Assembly: GCF_023715565.1 (NCBI RefSeq)
Contig: NZ_JAMBOJ010000013.1
Coordinates: forward strand, 1-64,000
Direction: 5' to 3'
Source of the DNA: Cytobacillus firmus
GTDB lineage: Bacteria > Bacillota > Bacilli > Bacillales > Cytobacillaceae
DNA length: 64,000 nt
In this document: piece by piece, positions 35,262-44,251 of the stretch
Layout of the letters: each line of letters starts with the position of its first letter
How positions within the stretch are numbered: position 1 is the stretch's first letter
Made by a program: the position numbers and the translations under genes
Notes under the pieces: generated by a model
Seen by the model: only the letters and a program-made list of their open reading frames with translations
Databases searched by the model: none
Told to the model about the DNA's origin: nothing

Positions 35262-36319
35262 ATGTTAACGGCTCCCTTGATATGATTCGCAACTTCTTTT
35301 TCATCATTAGGCAGCAAAACCGGCTTAACAGGGCTGCAATCAATGGCTGTATTAGGATCCTTTAGCCCGTTCCCAGTCAGGATGGCCACCACTTTTGTTT
35401 TATGAGGAATCTCTCCATTGCGCAGCTGTTTATATACCCCAGCAAGTGAAGCACATGAAGCCGGCTCAGCAAAAATCCCTTCAGATGAAGCAAGCTTACG
35501 GTACATGCATAGAATCTCTTCATCGCTGACTTCGTCAATTTTTCCATTTGATTCTGATAATGCTGCATTGGCTAAATGCCAGCTCGCAGGATTTCCGATT
35601 CGGATAGCTGTTGCAATCGTCTCAGGACTTTCAAATACACGGTTATGGACAATGGCTGCTGCACCTTCTGCCTGTACTCCGTGCATTCGTGGAAGACCTG
35701 TCCCTCTTTCTTCGTTGTATTCTTTAAACCCCTTCCAATAGGCAGAAATATTGCCGGCATTCCCCACTGGCAAAGCGAGGATATCCGGGGCGCTTCCAAG
35801 CTGGTCACAGATTTCAAAAGCCCCTGTTTTCTGTCCCTCAAGCCGATATGGATTAACCGAGTTTACGAGAGTAAAAGGTTCTGTTTCGCTTATTTTTCGT
35901 ACCATTGCAAGTGCCTGGTCGAAATTCCCTTCAATTGATACGACTTCCGCTCCATACATAACAGCCTGCGCAAGCTTTCCCATGGCAATCTTCCCTTCAG
36001 GGATGACTACCACACACCTCAAGCCTGCCCTTGCGGCATATGCAGCGGCAGCTGCAGAGGTATTTCCGGTGGAGGCACAGATGATGGCATCGCTTCCTTC
36101 TTCTTTCGCCTTTGCAACAGCCATAACCATGCCTCTATCCTTAAATGAACCTGTAGGATTTGCGCCTTCCGTTTTAACATAAAGGTCAATGCCCCAGTCC
36201 CTTGAGAGCTTATCCAGCCTGATCAGGGGAGTATTACCCTCATTTAAAGTAAGCATTGGTGTATTTTCATTAACTGGTAAATAGTCTTTATAAGTTTTTA
36301 TGAGGCCTTCCCATCTCAT
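35258..36319 (-). CDS. thrC: Threonine synthase
   Basis: A 353-residue PLP enzyme that converts O-phosphohomoserine to threonine. The PLP lysine lies in [20 protein letters not shown] (Lys near residue 60), [18 protein letters not shown] follows as the phosphate/substrate loop, and [12 protein letters not shown] near 188-199 holds the cofactor phosphate. Length and motifs match the Bacillus type. It overlaps both hom and thrB by four bases, a tightly coupled operon. Confidence 0.95.
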   Translation of the reverse strand: MRWEGLIKTYKDYLPVNENTPMLTLNEGNTPLIRLDKLSRDWGIDLYVKTEGANPTGSFKDRGMVMAVAKAKEEGSDAIICASTGNTSAAAAAYAARAGLRCVVVIPEGKIAMGKLAQAVMYGAEVVSIEGNFDQALAMVRKISETEPFTLVNSVNPYRLEGQKTGAFEICDQLGSAPDILALPVGNAGNISAYWKGFKEYNEERGTGLPRMHGVQAEGAAAIVHNRVFESPETIATAIRIGNPASWHLANAALSESNGKIDEVSDEEILCMYRKLASSEGIFAEPASCASLAGVYKQLRNGEIPHKTKVVAILTGNGLKDPNTAIDCSPVKPVLLPNDEKEVANHIKGAVNI

Positions 36320-37614
36320 ACTCTGGCGCTCCCTTCCACACGATACGAACTTTTGATTGATTGAACTGCCGGCAAATCTCTTAAACTTACTAAAATATCC
36401 TCATAATCCTGAAGAGATGCCTGGTGGGTAACCAGAACAATCTCAGCAAGTCCTTTTTCTTTTAGGGGAAGCTGCAGAATCTTCTCGAAGCTGACATGAT
36501 GCTCTGAAAAAATGGATGTGATGTTGGCAAATGTCCCTACTTCATCTTTTACATGCATTCTTAAGAAATACTTCGAATAAATTTCATCTGCATCTTTTAA
36601 TTTCTTATCATATTGAGGGACTGCCGCGCTTTTTCCATTAACGCCAAGACGCATATTTTTCATGACCCCAACAAGATCCGATACCACAGCCGTTGCTGTA
36701 GGCAGACTACCTGCCCCAGGTCCGTAGAACATCGTTTCCCCTACCGCTTCCCCGTAAACATAAACTGCATTGTATTCATCCTGAACCGATGCAAGAGGAT
36801 GAGACTCGGACAGCAAAGTCGGCTGGACACTTACTTCCACCTTTTCCCCCTCCCGATGGGCAATCCCAATCAGTTTCATGATGTACCCAAGCTGTTTGCC
36901 GTACTGAAGGTCCTCTTCTGTAATTTCTGTAATGCCTTTAACCTTTACATCATCAAGATCAATATTCATGGAAAAGCCCAGTGTAGACAGAATCGCCATT
37001 TTCCTTGCTGCATCCAGCCCCTCTACATCTGCAGTCGGGTCGCTTTCTGCATATCCCAGGTCCTGGGCTTCTTTCAGAACATCCTCATAAGCACTCCCAT
37101 TCTTGCTCATTTTTGTCAAAATAAAGTTCGTTGTCCCATTCACAATTCCCATCATTTTTGTAATTCTGTCTGAAGCCAAACCATCTACCAGTCCTCTTAA
37201 AATGGGAATGCCGCCGGCAACACTTGCCTCATAAAAGAGATCGCACCCGTTTTGAGCGGATGCAGCGAGCAATTCAGGCCCGTATACTGCCATCAGGTCC
37301 TTATTTGCCGTCACTACATGCTTTCCATTCTCCAACGCTTTCTTTAAATGGCTTTTAGTTTCCTCTATGCCACCCATTACTTCAATTACTACATCTATAT
37401 CAGCATCATTTAAAATGTCTTCAGGATTAAGAGTCAGCAAATCCCTGTCCACTTTAACTGCTCGTTCTTTATTTACATCTTTAACAAGAACTTTCTTTAC
37501 AACAACCGGACAGCCGACTTGGTGCATAAGCTTATCCTGATGCTTCTCAATGATTTGCACGACACCTGATCCAACTGTTCCTAATCCTAATAAACCGATT
37601 GAGATTGATTCCAC
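36316..37614 (-). CDS. hom: Homoserine dehydrogenase with ACT domain
   Basis: A 432-residue monofunctional homoserine dehydrogenase, reducing aspartate semialdehyde to homoserine with NAD(P)H. The Rossmann motif [13 protein letters not shown] is at the start, the family signature around [19 protein letters not shown] lies near 206-224, and a C-terminal ACT domain (about 350-428) gives threonine feedback. GTG 37612-37614 follows GGGGGAG by 5 bases. First gene of the threonine operon. No T-box leader is seen in the 170 bases upstream. Confidence 0.95.
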   Translation of the reverse strand: MESISIGLLGLGTVGSGVVQIIEKHQDKLMHQVGCPVVVKKVLVKDVNKERAVKVDRDLLTLNPEDILNDADIDVVIEVMGGIEETKSHLKKALENGKHVVTANKDLMAVYGPELLAASAQNGCDLFYEASVAGGIPILRGLVDGLASDRITKMMGIVNGTTNFILTKMSKNGSAYEDVLKEAQDLGYAESDPTADVEGLDAARKMAILSTLGFSMNIDLDDVKVKGITEITEEDLQYGKQLGYIMKLIGIAHREGEKVEVSVQPTLLSESHPLASVQDEYNAVYVYGEAVGETMFYGPGAGSLPTATAVVSDLVGVMKNMRLGVNGKSAAVPQYDKKLKDADEIYSKYFLRMHVKDEVGTFANITSIFSEHHVSFEKILQLPLKEKGLAEIVLVTHQASLQDYEDILVSLRDLPAVQSIKSSYRVEGSARV

Positions 37615-37787
37615 GCTAGCTCCCCCTTAAAGTGTTCACTACGAAAGTACATTTGTATTTGTATAGTAGACATTATAGAGGGCAATCAGGATTTTTACAA
37701 TAGGCAATTTTCCAAAAACAAAACTGAAAGCGCTTAACATGCTGCTTTATTGCACTTAAATCTTTTTTAAAATTTTTTCTATCAATA

Positions 37788-37814
37788 AAGGCACCCATCA
37801 TGGATGCCTTCATC
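37788..37814 (-). terminator. Probable terminator before the hom promoter region
   Basis: AAGGCACCCA (37788-37797) pairs with TGGATGCCTT (37801-37810) with one wobble, followed on the minus strand by TATTGATAG. It follows the 2-hydroxyacid dehydrogenase gene. Confidence 0.6.
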
Positions 37815-37818
37815 ACTT

Positions 37819-38781
37819 CTATTTGACCGGTGTTTTCGGTTGCTTTTCTGAAAGCACAAGATCAATATTTTCCACACACAGCCGCATCATGTTATAGCGT
37901 GTTTCTATGCTTGCACTTCCGATATGCGGCATAGCCACAACATTTTTCAGCTCCAGCAGAGGGTGGTCTTCGCCAATAGGCTCCTCTGCAAAAACATCTA
38001 ATCCTGCCGCTGCAATTTCTCCTGCCTTTAATGCTTGATATAAATCATGTTCATTTACAACCTGCCCTCTTGATGCATTTACAAAAATGGCTTTGTTTTT
38101 CATCTTCTGGAATGCATTTCGGTTAAATAAATTTCTGGTTTCCTCTGTCAACGGCGTCAGGCAGACAACGAAATCAGACCGTTCAAGCAGCTCATCAAAA
38201 CTGACATATTGAGCTCCCAGTTCCTGTTCAGCATCCGGCTTCCTTGAGCGATTGTGATATAAAATTTCCATATCAAATCCTGCAGCGCGCTTTGCCACTG
38301 TTTTTCCGATATTCCCCATTCCTACAATTCCGATTGTTTTATGATGCACATCTTGGCCTGCCAAAAGGAACGGACTCCAGCTCTTCCAATCGCCTTTCTT
38401 CACAAACTCCGCAGCCTCCACCATTCTGCGGGCAGCAGCAAGCACAAGGGCAAATGTCAGGTCGGCGGTAGAATCATTTAATACATCTGGTGTATTGGTA
38501 ACTGTAATTCCGAGCCTCTTTGCTGCTTTAACGTCCACATTATCATAGCCCACAGCCATATTAGCAACAATTTTCAGGTTCTCTCCCGCTTTCAGAACTT
38601 CCTCATTTACAGTCTCTGACAGCATGGTTAGAATGGCATCTGCCTTTCCCGCTTCCTGCAGAAATACATCATAAGGAACCGGCACATCTTCCCGATCCCA
38701 CATTTCAACAATGTATTTTTCTTTTAAATTTGCGATAACGTCGTCAGGCAGCTTCCTGCTGATAAAAACATATGGTTTCAT
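37819..38781 (-). CDS. D-isomer-specific 2-hydroxyacid dehydrogenase (glyoxylate/hydroxypyruvate reductase type)
   Basis: A 320-residue NAD(P)-dependent reductase of the D-2-hydroxyacid family. The dinucleotide motif TIGIVGMGNIGKTVAKRA is at about 149-166, with the catalytic Arg in NASRGQVVNE (near 238), Glu in DVFAEEP (near 268) and His in MPHIGSAS (near 286). The best match in memory is to glyoxylate/hydroxypyruvate or 2-ketogluconate reductases (YvcT-like). AAGGGG lies 9 bases before ATG 38779-38781. The exact 2-oxoacid substrate is not clear. Confidence 0.85.
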   Translation of the reverse strand: MKPYVFISRKLPDDVIANLKEKYIVEMWDREDVPVPYDVFLQEAGKADAILTMLSETVNEEVLKAGENLKIVANMAVGYDNVDVKAAKRLGITVTNTPDVLNDSTADLTFALVLAAARRMVEAAEFVKKGDWKSWSPFLLAGQDVHHKTIGIVGMGNIGKTVAKRAAGFDMEILYHNRSRKPDAEQELGAQYVSFDELLERSDFVVCLTPLTEETRNLFNRNAFQKMKNKAIFVNASRGQVVNEHDLYQALKAGEIAAAGLDVFAEEPIGEDHPLLELKNVVAMPHIGSASIETRYNMMRLCVENIDLVLSEKQPKTPVK

Positions 38782-38853
38782 TGAAATATCCCCTTTTCAC
38801 ATTCTCGGCTTACTTTTCCTTTCGCCAAGAAGCAGGGAATTCCCTGCCTTTTT

Positions 38854-39861
38854 TCAGCTCTTAATCCAATTCACCAGAGGAATCCTTAGTTTTTTGATCG
38901 GAACTTCAGCAAATTCAAAAAACCCGCCCAAAAAGCGCTCATGGTCATCAGACTGCCATAGATACTTCTGCAATTTTTCCTGAAGCACCAGCTTCTGCTG
39001 TTCAGAATCGGCGCCATAATAATTTTCTACTGTTTCAAAATAATGGAGGGGAAACAATAGACGGGCATAGTATAAGCGCCAGGAAAAAGAGGATAATCTT
39101 CCTACACTTTGATATTCAGATAAAAATTGGCGGAGTTCCGGCTGATACGTTTTGATATTACGGAAGTATTTTTCCCGTGTCCATTCCGCCAAATCTCTGG
39201 ACGAGTGGTCAAATACCCAATCAAATGGATTTTTCATATAATAACTGTCTCCCCAGGTAGCAGATGTCAATCTAATATGACAAACGGTTCCACTGTCTGC
39301 CATTCCGGGTTCATCATCAAGTTCTGTATCCACCAGATACTGTATTGAGTTTTCAGCCAGCCCCATATAGTAGGGAAATGATTCTAAAAACATTCTCTCA
39401 AAATCATTATCAGGTTTTTGGGAAAGCATATCATTCCACACCTTTTCCATTTGGTCAAGCCGCTGTTCCCAAAGCTGTTTCCATTGCCCGATTCTGCTCG
39501 TTTTTTTCACAGGAAAAGAAATGCTCCTTCCTCTGTAATGGAACTTTGCAAGCTTTCGGCCAAACTGACTCGGCTTCCTGCTCATGGTATGCCGATTAAC
39601 TAAAATGCAAAAACGGCTATCATTCCAGTCAATGGACTGCTTGCCTTCCTTCGTTTTCAAAAAAGTACTAATGTTTCTATCTCCGTTATTGGACAGGTGT
39701 TCTGCCATTCGGTCCAGTTCATCAAGCTCTTCTTCGTCTGTATGCCCCGCAGGAACAAGCAAATAAAGATGTCCCTGCTTTCGGCATGCATCATATTTCC
39801 CAATTCTGATTGTATCTTCTGCTTCTATGCCAAATTGTTCTTTCAAAAGCTTTCTAAACAT
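38854..39861 (-). CDS. yutH: YutH, CotS-type kinase-fold spore protein
   Basis: A 335-residue protein related to the aminoglycoside-phosphotransferase/CotS superfamily that includes spore-coat-associated YutH. It lacks the clear kinase motifs (no HGDxxxxN), suggesting a pseudo-kinase or structural role in the forespore or coat. Conserved-looking features are HYRGRSISFPV and VCHIRLTSATWGDSYYMKNPFDWVFDH. GAGGTGG lies 4 bases before ATG 39859-39861. Position between the threonine operon and yutG matches B. subtilis. Confidence 0.82.
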   Translation of the reverse strand: MFRKLLKEQFGIEAEDTIRIGKYDACRKQGHLYLLVPAGHTDEEELDELDRMAEHLSNNGDRNISTFLKTKEGKQSIDWNDSRFCILVNRHTMSRKPSQFGRKLAKFHYRGRSISFPVKKTSRIGQWKQLWEQRLDQMEKVWNDMLSQKPDNDFERMFLESFPYYMGLAENSIQYLVDTELDDEPGMADSGTVCHIRLTSATWGDSYYMKNPFDWVFDHSSRDLAEWTREKYFRNIKTYQPELRQFLSEYQSVGRLSSFSWRLYYARLLFPLHYFETVENYYGADSEQQKLVLQEKLQKYLWQSDDHERFLGGFFEFAEVPIKKLRIPLVNWIKS

Positions 39862-40118
39862 TAAACCACCTCAGTTTATTAAGATCCTTAAGGAATATAT
39901 ATGATAGAAGACTTTAAAACTTGTTGTTTTCTTGGATAAGACTGTGTACCATGGAAATGATATAGAAAATGAATTTTTTCCGTTTGAGCGGCCGTGGGCA
40001 TATTTGATAAAAAAAGGGTATATACATAGTGAAAAGAATCTAAAAGTGAACAGCACAGGTCTTTAAAAGGCTTGATGAACGCACCGCAATCACTTATAAA
40101 CCAGAAAAGGTGAAGCCA

Positions 40119-40622
40119 ATGAATGAAGAAAAAAAAGCAGTTAATCTTACAGAGCAGACAGCACGTAAATGGCTACATGAACGTGGGGTAGAAATACAGG
40201 ATATAGCTGATTTAGTGTTCTTCCTCCAGGAGAAATATCACCCCGATTTGCAGATGAAGGATTGCATTCATAATGTGGAGCGTGTCTTATCAAAAAGAGA
40301 AGTGCAAAATGCCATTTTGACGGGAATTCAGCTGGATATGCTGGCCGAGGAAAAGAAACTCCTGGAACCACTGCAATCGATTATCGCTACAGATGAAGGA
40401 TTATATGGTGCAGATGAGGTATTGGCCTTATCCATTGTAAACGTATATGGTTCCATCGGATTTACCAATTTCGGGTATATCGATAAATTGAAGCCGGGCA
40501 TTCTGAAGGATCTGAACGATAAGAGTTCAGGCAGATGCCATACCTTCCTTGATGATATTGTAGGAGCTATTGCGGCAGCCGCTTCGAGCAGACTTGCACA
40601 TCGTGCTGAAAATGTGGAATAG
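40119..40622 (+). CDS. yutG: YutG, phosphatidylglycerophosphatase A-like protein
   Basis: A 167-residue protein of the PgpA family. Key stretch: ATDEGLYGADEVLALSIVNVYGSIGFTNFGYIDKLKPG, and near the C-terminus KSSGRCHTFLDDIVGAIAAA with paired acidic residues. PgpA enzymes dephosphorylate phosphatidylglycerol phosphate, but YutG-type proteins are soluble-looking and their substrate is less certain. ATG 40119 follows AAAGGTGA by 5 bases and gives nearly the B. subtilis length. Confidence 0.85.
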   Translation: MNEEKKAVNLTEQTARKWLHERGVEIQDIADLVFFLQEKYHPDLQMKDCIHNVERVLSKREVQNAILTGIQLDMLAEEKKLLEPLQSIIATDEGLYGADEVLALSIVNVYGSIGFTNFGYIDKLKPGILKDLNDKSSGRCHTFLDDIVGAIAAAASSRLAHRAENVE

Positions 40623-40625
40623 AAA

Positions 40626-40652
40626 AAGGATGGAGTTTTTCCATCCTTATTT
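40626..40652. terminator. Terminator between convergent yutG and yutF
   Basis: AAGGATGGA (40626-40634) pairs perfectly with TCCATCCTT (40640-40648), flanked by A and T runs. Confidence 0.82.
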
Positions 40653-41420
40653 CTATTTGAAGTCCCAATCTACCAGTGATTCCAATACATAGTCCGGCTG
40701 TCTCTCGTAGCCCTTCAATAATTCTTTTGTCGTTACCCCCGTATGGACAAGCAAGGTATCCATACCGGCATTCATTCCTGCTAAGATATCCGTATCATAG
40801 TTATCTCCAACCATCAGCGTTTCTTCCTTAGCAGTTCCCAGCACCTTCAAAGCCTGCTCCATAATAATTGATTCCGGCTTTCCAATAAATACAGGCTGTG
40901 TTTGTGTCGATACAGTGATGACAGATGTTAGTGACCCATTTCCAGGCAGCAGGCCTCTTTCTGTCGGAATGGCAATATCCCCATTTGTAGAAATGAATGT
41001 TGCCCCATTCCGGACAGCCAGACAGGCGATGGACAGCTTTTCATAGTTAATCGAACGGTCAATTCCCACCACAACGAAGTCGGCATACTCCTCTGCAAAG
41101 CTTAGTCCTTTTTCAGAAAGCGCTTCACGTATTCCTTCTTCTCCGATCACATAAACAGAAGCATCATTTTTCTGTTCATATATGTAGCTTGCAGTGGCCA
41201 TGCTCGTTGTAAATACCTGTCTCTCTTCAGCAGGAATGCCAAACTTCACAAGCTTATCCGTCACCTGGCCAGGTGTTCTTGATGAATTATTTGTCACAAA
41301 TAAATACGGCAGATCCAGTTCCTGAAGCTTTTTGACAAAGTCAGCTGCCTCACTGATCAGCTCTGTCCCGCGATACATAGTCCCATCTAAATCGATTAAA
41401 TATCCTTGATATTTTTTCAA
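40653..41420 (-). CDS. yutF: YutF, HAD-family (NagD-like) sugar phosphatase
   Basis: A 255-residue HAD-IIA phosphatase. Motif I is YLIDLDGTMYRG (nucleophile Asp near residue 10), motif II VTNNSSRTP, the motif III lysine is in FIGKPES, and motif IV is LMVGDNYDTDI. It dephosphorylates small phosphorylated metabolites such as nucleotides or sugar phosphates in the cytosol. TTG 41418-41420 after GGGAGGAATAATT is the start; the frame extends upstream without a good ribosome binding site. Length matches B. subtilis YutF. Confidence 0.88.
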   Translation of the reverse strand: MKKYQGYLIDLDGTMYRGTELISEAADFVKKLQELDLPYLFVTNNSSRTPGQVTDKLVKFGIPAEERQVFTTSMATASYIYEQKNDASVYVIGEEGIREALSEKGLSFAEEYADFVVVGIDRSINYEKLSIACLAVRNGATFISTNGDIAIPTERGLLPGNGSLTSVITVSTQTQPVFIGKPESIIMEQALKVLGTAKEETLMVGDNYDTDILAGMNAGMDTLLVHTGVTTKELLKGYERQPDYVLESLVDWDFK

Positions 41421-41561
41421 AATTATTCCTCCCTTAATGATCTGAGCTTTGATTTGTATCCCAATAATTATTACTTTTCGACTTGGCTTTCGCCATACAA
41501 GATATCTTAAAGGAACAGGGTTAATTGTGCAATTTTTCACGATTGCAGGGGTAATTCCCGC

Positions 41562-41586
41562 AAAAAAAACTCCCTAAACAGGAGCC
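41562..41586 (-). terminator. Weak-stem terminator after the SufR-like regulator gene
   Basis: ACTCC and GGAGC arms around TAAACA-type loop precede eight T residues on the minus strand. The stem is short but the T-run is strong. Confidence 0.5.
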
Positions 41587-41590
41587 TCGC

Positions 41591-42217
41591 TTAATCTTGC
41601 TTTATTATATAATGACAGCATCCGTCACCCGCAGCTATACAGGATTTGACATCAACCTTACCAGCAGAAAGGAAATCCTTAATAAATTCCTTTTCAGATC
41701 GGCAGATTTGTTTAAATTCTTCCGCTGTTTCAATATATGGGCAATTGAATTCTTTGAGATGGACCTGACCTTCCTCTATCCGAACTTCCGGCATAAAGCC
41801 TTCAAGCAGAAGGTGTTCCTCCAGAATATGAAGTTTTTCAGAGAAAGACTTTCCCGCTGTCTGAAACTCATACTGCTGTATGAGACGGCTTTTTCTCCTG
41901 GAAAACAACTCAGTAATTAAATGGCCCTGCCCCATGCTCTTTAATTCATTTAATAATTCAACACTTAGCTGCTTGTATTTTTTTGGAAACAAATCTTCTC
42001 CTTTTGCTGTTAGCTGATAAAGCTTTGAAGGGCGCCCTTTTGTCTGCCTCTGAATTGCAGATGTAATAAATCCATCTTTTTCAAGGGACTGAACATGCTT
42101 TCTGACAGCCATTTCGGAAATTTCCAGCTCCTGGGCCATTTCCAGTATGGATCGTTTTCCCGCTGTTTTGATTATCCTCAGAATCATATCTCTTGTGGAG
42201 TTTTCTCCGATATGCAT
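41591..42217 (-). CDS. SufR-like winged-helix regulator with C-terminal cysteine cluster
   Basis: A 208-residue protein. The N-terminal winged helix (about 8-75) includes RSILEMAQELEISEMAVRKHV and the wing RQTKGRPSKLYQLT. The C-terminus has Cys159, Cys172, Cys193 and Cys200/201; the first pair is spaced C-X12-C as in the Fe-S-binding repressor SufR, while later spacings differ. An iron-sulfur or redox sensor is therefore likely. It lies between yutF and yutE, about 14 kb from sufCDSUB. ATG 42215-42217 is chosen for its ribosome binding site GAAGGG. Target genes are not shown by sequence. Confidence 0.7.
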   Translation of the reverse strand: MHIGENSTRDMILRIIKTAGKRSILEMAQELEISEMAVRKHVQSLEKDGFITSAIQRQTKGRPSKLYQLTAKGEDLFPKKYKQLSVELLNELKSMGQGHLITELFSRRKSRLIQQYEFQTAGKSFSEKLHILEEHLLLEGFMPEVRIEEGQVHLKEFNCPYIETAEEFKQICRSEKEFIKDFLSAGKVDVKSCIAAGDGCCHYIIKQD

Positions 42218-42261
42218 GATATTCACGCCCTTCTCTTTATTCAAGACTAATCTGCCCTGGA

Positions 42262-42288
42262 GAAAAAGATCGGATTTCTCCGACCTTT
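42262..42288 (-). terminator. Terminator of yutE
   Basis: AGATCGG (42267-42273) pairs with CCGACCT (42280-42286) with one wobble around a 6-base loop, followed by T residues on the minus strand. Confidence 0.65.
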
Positions 42289-42727
42289 ATTGAGGTTTAA
42301 ATGCAGAAACCGGTCCGAGTTCATTGATCAAATATTCTCTGACCCGGCATGGAAACTCTTTAATCATGGGGATATGGCTGCTAATCGCTGCTTTTAGCCC
42401 CTCATGATTAACATCTGTGTAGTTTTGGACGAGCATTTTACGATATGTAATGAATTGTTTAAAGCTCTCGCTCATTTCCTTGCTGATTACTTTTTCATCA
42501 TCAAGAATATCCACGATATCATCGTAGCTGCCTGGATCCCTCATGATAAAACCGTCAATCATCGTATTTCCGGTATCAAGAATTGCTTCGATCATAATTT
42601 GGGCAATCCGTTCCAATCCTGCCTTTTCAATAGGGGATGTCCACTCTTTCACTTCTTCAAAAAGGGAGATTTGCTGTTCCAGATAACGGAGTGTGTCTTC
42701 TATCTTTTCCCTGTCTACGAAATACAT
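42287..42727 (-). CDS. yutE: YutE, DUF86/HepT-like HEPN protein
   Basis: A 146-residue all-helical protein of the DUF86/HepT family. HepT toxins use R-X4-H-X-Y; here the matching stretch is R96-KMLV-Q-N-Y103, with glutamine in place of the catalytic histidine, so RNase or AMPylation-target activity is doubtful. No MntA-type nucleotidyltransferase is adjacent. Acidic and well expressed-looking, with AGGAGG 11 bases before ATG 42725-42727. Position is as in B. subtilis yutE. Function unknown. Confidence 0.8.
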   Translation of the reverse strand: MYFVDREKIEDTLRYLEQQISLFEEVKEWTSPIEKAGLERIAQIMIEAILDTGNTMIDGFIMRDPGSYDDIVDILDDEKVISKEMSESFKQFITYRKMLVQNYTDVNHEGLKAAISSHIPMIKEFPCRVREYLINELGPVSAFKPQ

Positions 42728-42917
42728 AACGCTTCGTTCCTCCTATGAAGATTTCAGGCTCCTGGTTAAAGCATTCGCCCTGCACCCGTTTCATCAACAG
42801 CCACCCGAAATCCTAAAGTTCTCTATACCTCTATATTGTATATAAAGTTTTCAATACCTTCAATGGGGATCACATTGTAGTTATTTCAGCTCCGGGGGGA
42901 TAAACCTTAAAAGGACA

Positions 42918-42926
42918 TGCTATAAT
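42918..42926 (+). promoter_or_regulatory. Extended -10 promoter of the DUF3055 gene
   Basis: ATGCTATAAT contains a perfect TATAAT (42921-42926) with TG one base before it, an extended -10. No good -35 is seen. The predicted transcription start falls at the first base of the repeat element that follows. Confidence 0.55.
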
Positions 42927-42931
42927 CGGTA

Positions 42932-43083
42932 TATAAAGTGAAACTTCAATCAGTGGGGGTTTTCCTCATCCCCCACTGATTGTTAGTTGAACCAATCGGG
43001 CCTTTACGGGCAGTTTGACCCCCACTTATCCTCCTTTGATTCCTCTGAGTCTTGAAGGGGGGCTTATTGCCCGTTAGACTGCG
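42932..43083 (+). repeat. Repeat element C, long form, acting as leader of the DUF3055 gene
   Basis: The element begins ATAAAGTGAAACTTCAATCA, has a 12-bp perfect hairpin (42948-42959 with 42970-42981) topped by TTTTCCTCAT, then ACGGGCAGTTTGACCCCCAC, and ends GGGGGGCTTATTGCCCGTTA. The end blocks recur in inverted orientation at 53148-53193 without the middle part. It is non-coding and lies between the promoter and the ribosome binding site of the next gene. Confidence 0.65.
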
Positions 43084-43108
43084 ATAAAACGACTAAGGAG
43101 TGTTATTT

Positions 43109-43375
43109 TTGGCAGAACGCTTTTTCTTATACGATGATCTTGAAGATACAAAAACCAGATTTGTCAGCTTTATGGGAGAAAACCAGCGATTCGATTTAGC
43201 TATCGTTCGTTCAGATCGCTATTACGGCAAACAATTGGTCCTTGATATTCAGGGAAGCCGCTTTGCCATCATAGGAGAAGATGACTTAAAGGAAGAAGGC
43301 TATCTTGAGCATGTATTTCAGCTTACCGAGGAAGATGCTGAAGACCTTAAATCATTTCTGATGGAAATCGTTTAA
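43109..43375 (+). CDS. DUF3055-family protein
   Basis: An 88-residue soluble protein starting (TTG) AERFFLYDDLEDTKTRFVSF, then MGENQRFDLAIVRSDRYYGK, a pattern I associate with DUF3055. TTG 43109-43111 is placed 8 bases after AAGGAGTG. The family has no known function. Its transcript would begin with repeat element C, an unusual leader. A terminator follows at 43398. Confidence 0.75.
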   Translation: MAERFFLYDDLEDTKTRFVSFMGENQRFDLAIVRSDRYYGKQLVLDIQGSRFAIIGEDDLKEEGYLEHVFQLTEEDAEDLKSFLMEIV

Positions 43376-43397
43376 TATACGATAATAAACAAATACT

Positions 43398-43432
43398 AAA
43401 GGGGAACCTATTTTGATGGGTTCTCCTTTTTC
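43398..43432 (+). terminator. Terminator of the DUF3055 gene
   Basis: AAAGGGGAACC pairs with GGGTTCTCCTTT around an 8-base loop, followed by T residues. Confidence 0.75.
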
Positions 43433-43477
43433 TTCTTTAAAGACCCTGCTTCATAAAACTTCTTAAGGAGTGAAGGC

Positions 43478-43765
43478 ATGGACGATAAAGAAAGACGCAC
43501 ATACACCGACTTCTCAAATGTGGAAACCCAAAGGAATTTCCTGATTCCCGAGGACTTGCCTGAAGGGGCATATGGTGCTCCCAGAAATGCAGATGAACCA
43601 GTAGAGAATAAAAGCACCCCATGGCGGGAGGGCCAGCGCTACTACAGTGCCTTTAACTATGAGTTCAAGTCCCTTCACCAAAACTTGCCGCGGCAAATGC
43701 CAGGTGCGCACCCTCCACATGACGATCCTGATAAAAATGAAGAGCCGCCATACACAGAGACTTAA
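43478..43765 (+). CDS. Small conserved cytosolic protein, unknown function
   Basis: A 95-residue, highly charged and proline-rich protein, likely disordered: MDDKERRTYTDFSNVETQRN, then EDLPEGAYGAPRNADEP and a Pro/His-rich tail HPPHDDPDKNEEPPYTET. AAGGAGTG lies 5 bases before ATG 43478 and a terminator follows the stop, so it is a self-contained unit. No domain recognised. Confidence 0.65.
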   Translation: MDDKERRTYTDFSNVETQRNFLIPEDLPEGAYGAPRNADEPVENKSTPWREGQRYYSAFNYEFKSLHQNLPRQMPGAHPPHDDPDKNEEPPYTET

Positions 43766-43779
43766 GTAAAGCCATGCAC

Positions 43780-43812
43780 AAAAAGGGCTGGGTTTCCCCC
43801 TGCCCTTTTTAG
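43780..43812. terminator. Terminator shared with convergent yutD
   Basis: AAAAAGGGC (43780-43788) pairs with GCCCTTTTT (43802-43810); the stem includes part of the yutD stop codon. Confidence 0.8.
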
Positions 43813-44084
43813 CTTTTAACTTTTTTCACAACAAAATAGGCACAGCCGAAATTACAGAATTCGTAAAGGTATTCGGTAAGTGTGCTGATTTTTGTATCAA
43901 ATGAAGCCTTCTGGCTCTGATCATCGAAAAAACCGCGGAGACGAAGCTGTCCATATCCCCAGTCCCCGACAATATAGTCATATCTGGATAAAATTTCACT
44001 ATATCTGGCCCGGAATGCCTCCTCATTGAAACCATCCCGTTCTTCCTGGATCAATTCATAACTGATATTGTTAATGCTAACCAA
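43809..44084 (-). CDS. yutD: YutD (DUF1027) family protein
   Basis: A 91-residue soluble protein with the YutD signature RYDYIVGDWGYGQLRLRGFF and a C-terminal CNFGCAYFVVKKVK with two cysteines. TTG 44082-44084 is the best start: GAGGTG lies 6 bases upstream and the protein then begins MVSINNISYELI. Upstream in-frame Met codons have no ribosome binding site. Function unknown, conserved in Firmicutes. Confidence 0.85.
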   Translation of the reverse strand: MVSINNISYELIQEERDGFNEEAFRARYSEILSRYDYIVGDWGYGQLRLRGFFDDQSQKASFDTKISTLTEYLYEFCNFGCAYFVVKKVKS

Positions 44085-44251
44085 TTTTTTCACCTCATTA
44101 TAAGAGCATAAGTAACAGTAGTATATGGGAAATAACATAATATGAACACAAATCAATAACTTGTCCTATTTAAATTATAACTGATTCCCCATCAATTACT
44201 AAGAGAAAAAAATATAACCGTGGCAATTCTATAAATGAGGAGGTGTTTAAA

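Noticed and set aside
36613-37173. 186-codon open frame opposite hom
   Set aside because: Cysteine- and histidine-rich, no ribosome binding site, and fully covered by a confident homoserine dehydrogenase gene.
37725-37739. cre-like TGAAAGCGCTTAACA upstream of hom
   Set aside because: It needs an extra base to align with the consensus, and the last two positions fail; too weak to call.
42287-42727. YutE as toxin of a HepT/MntA toxin-antitoxin pair
   Set aside because: The catalytic histidine of the HepT motif is replaced by glutamine and no nucleotidyltransferase partner is adjacent.
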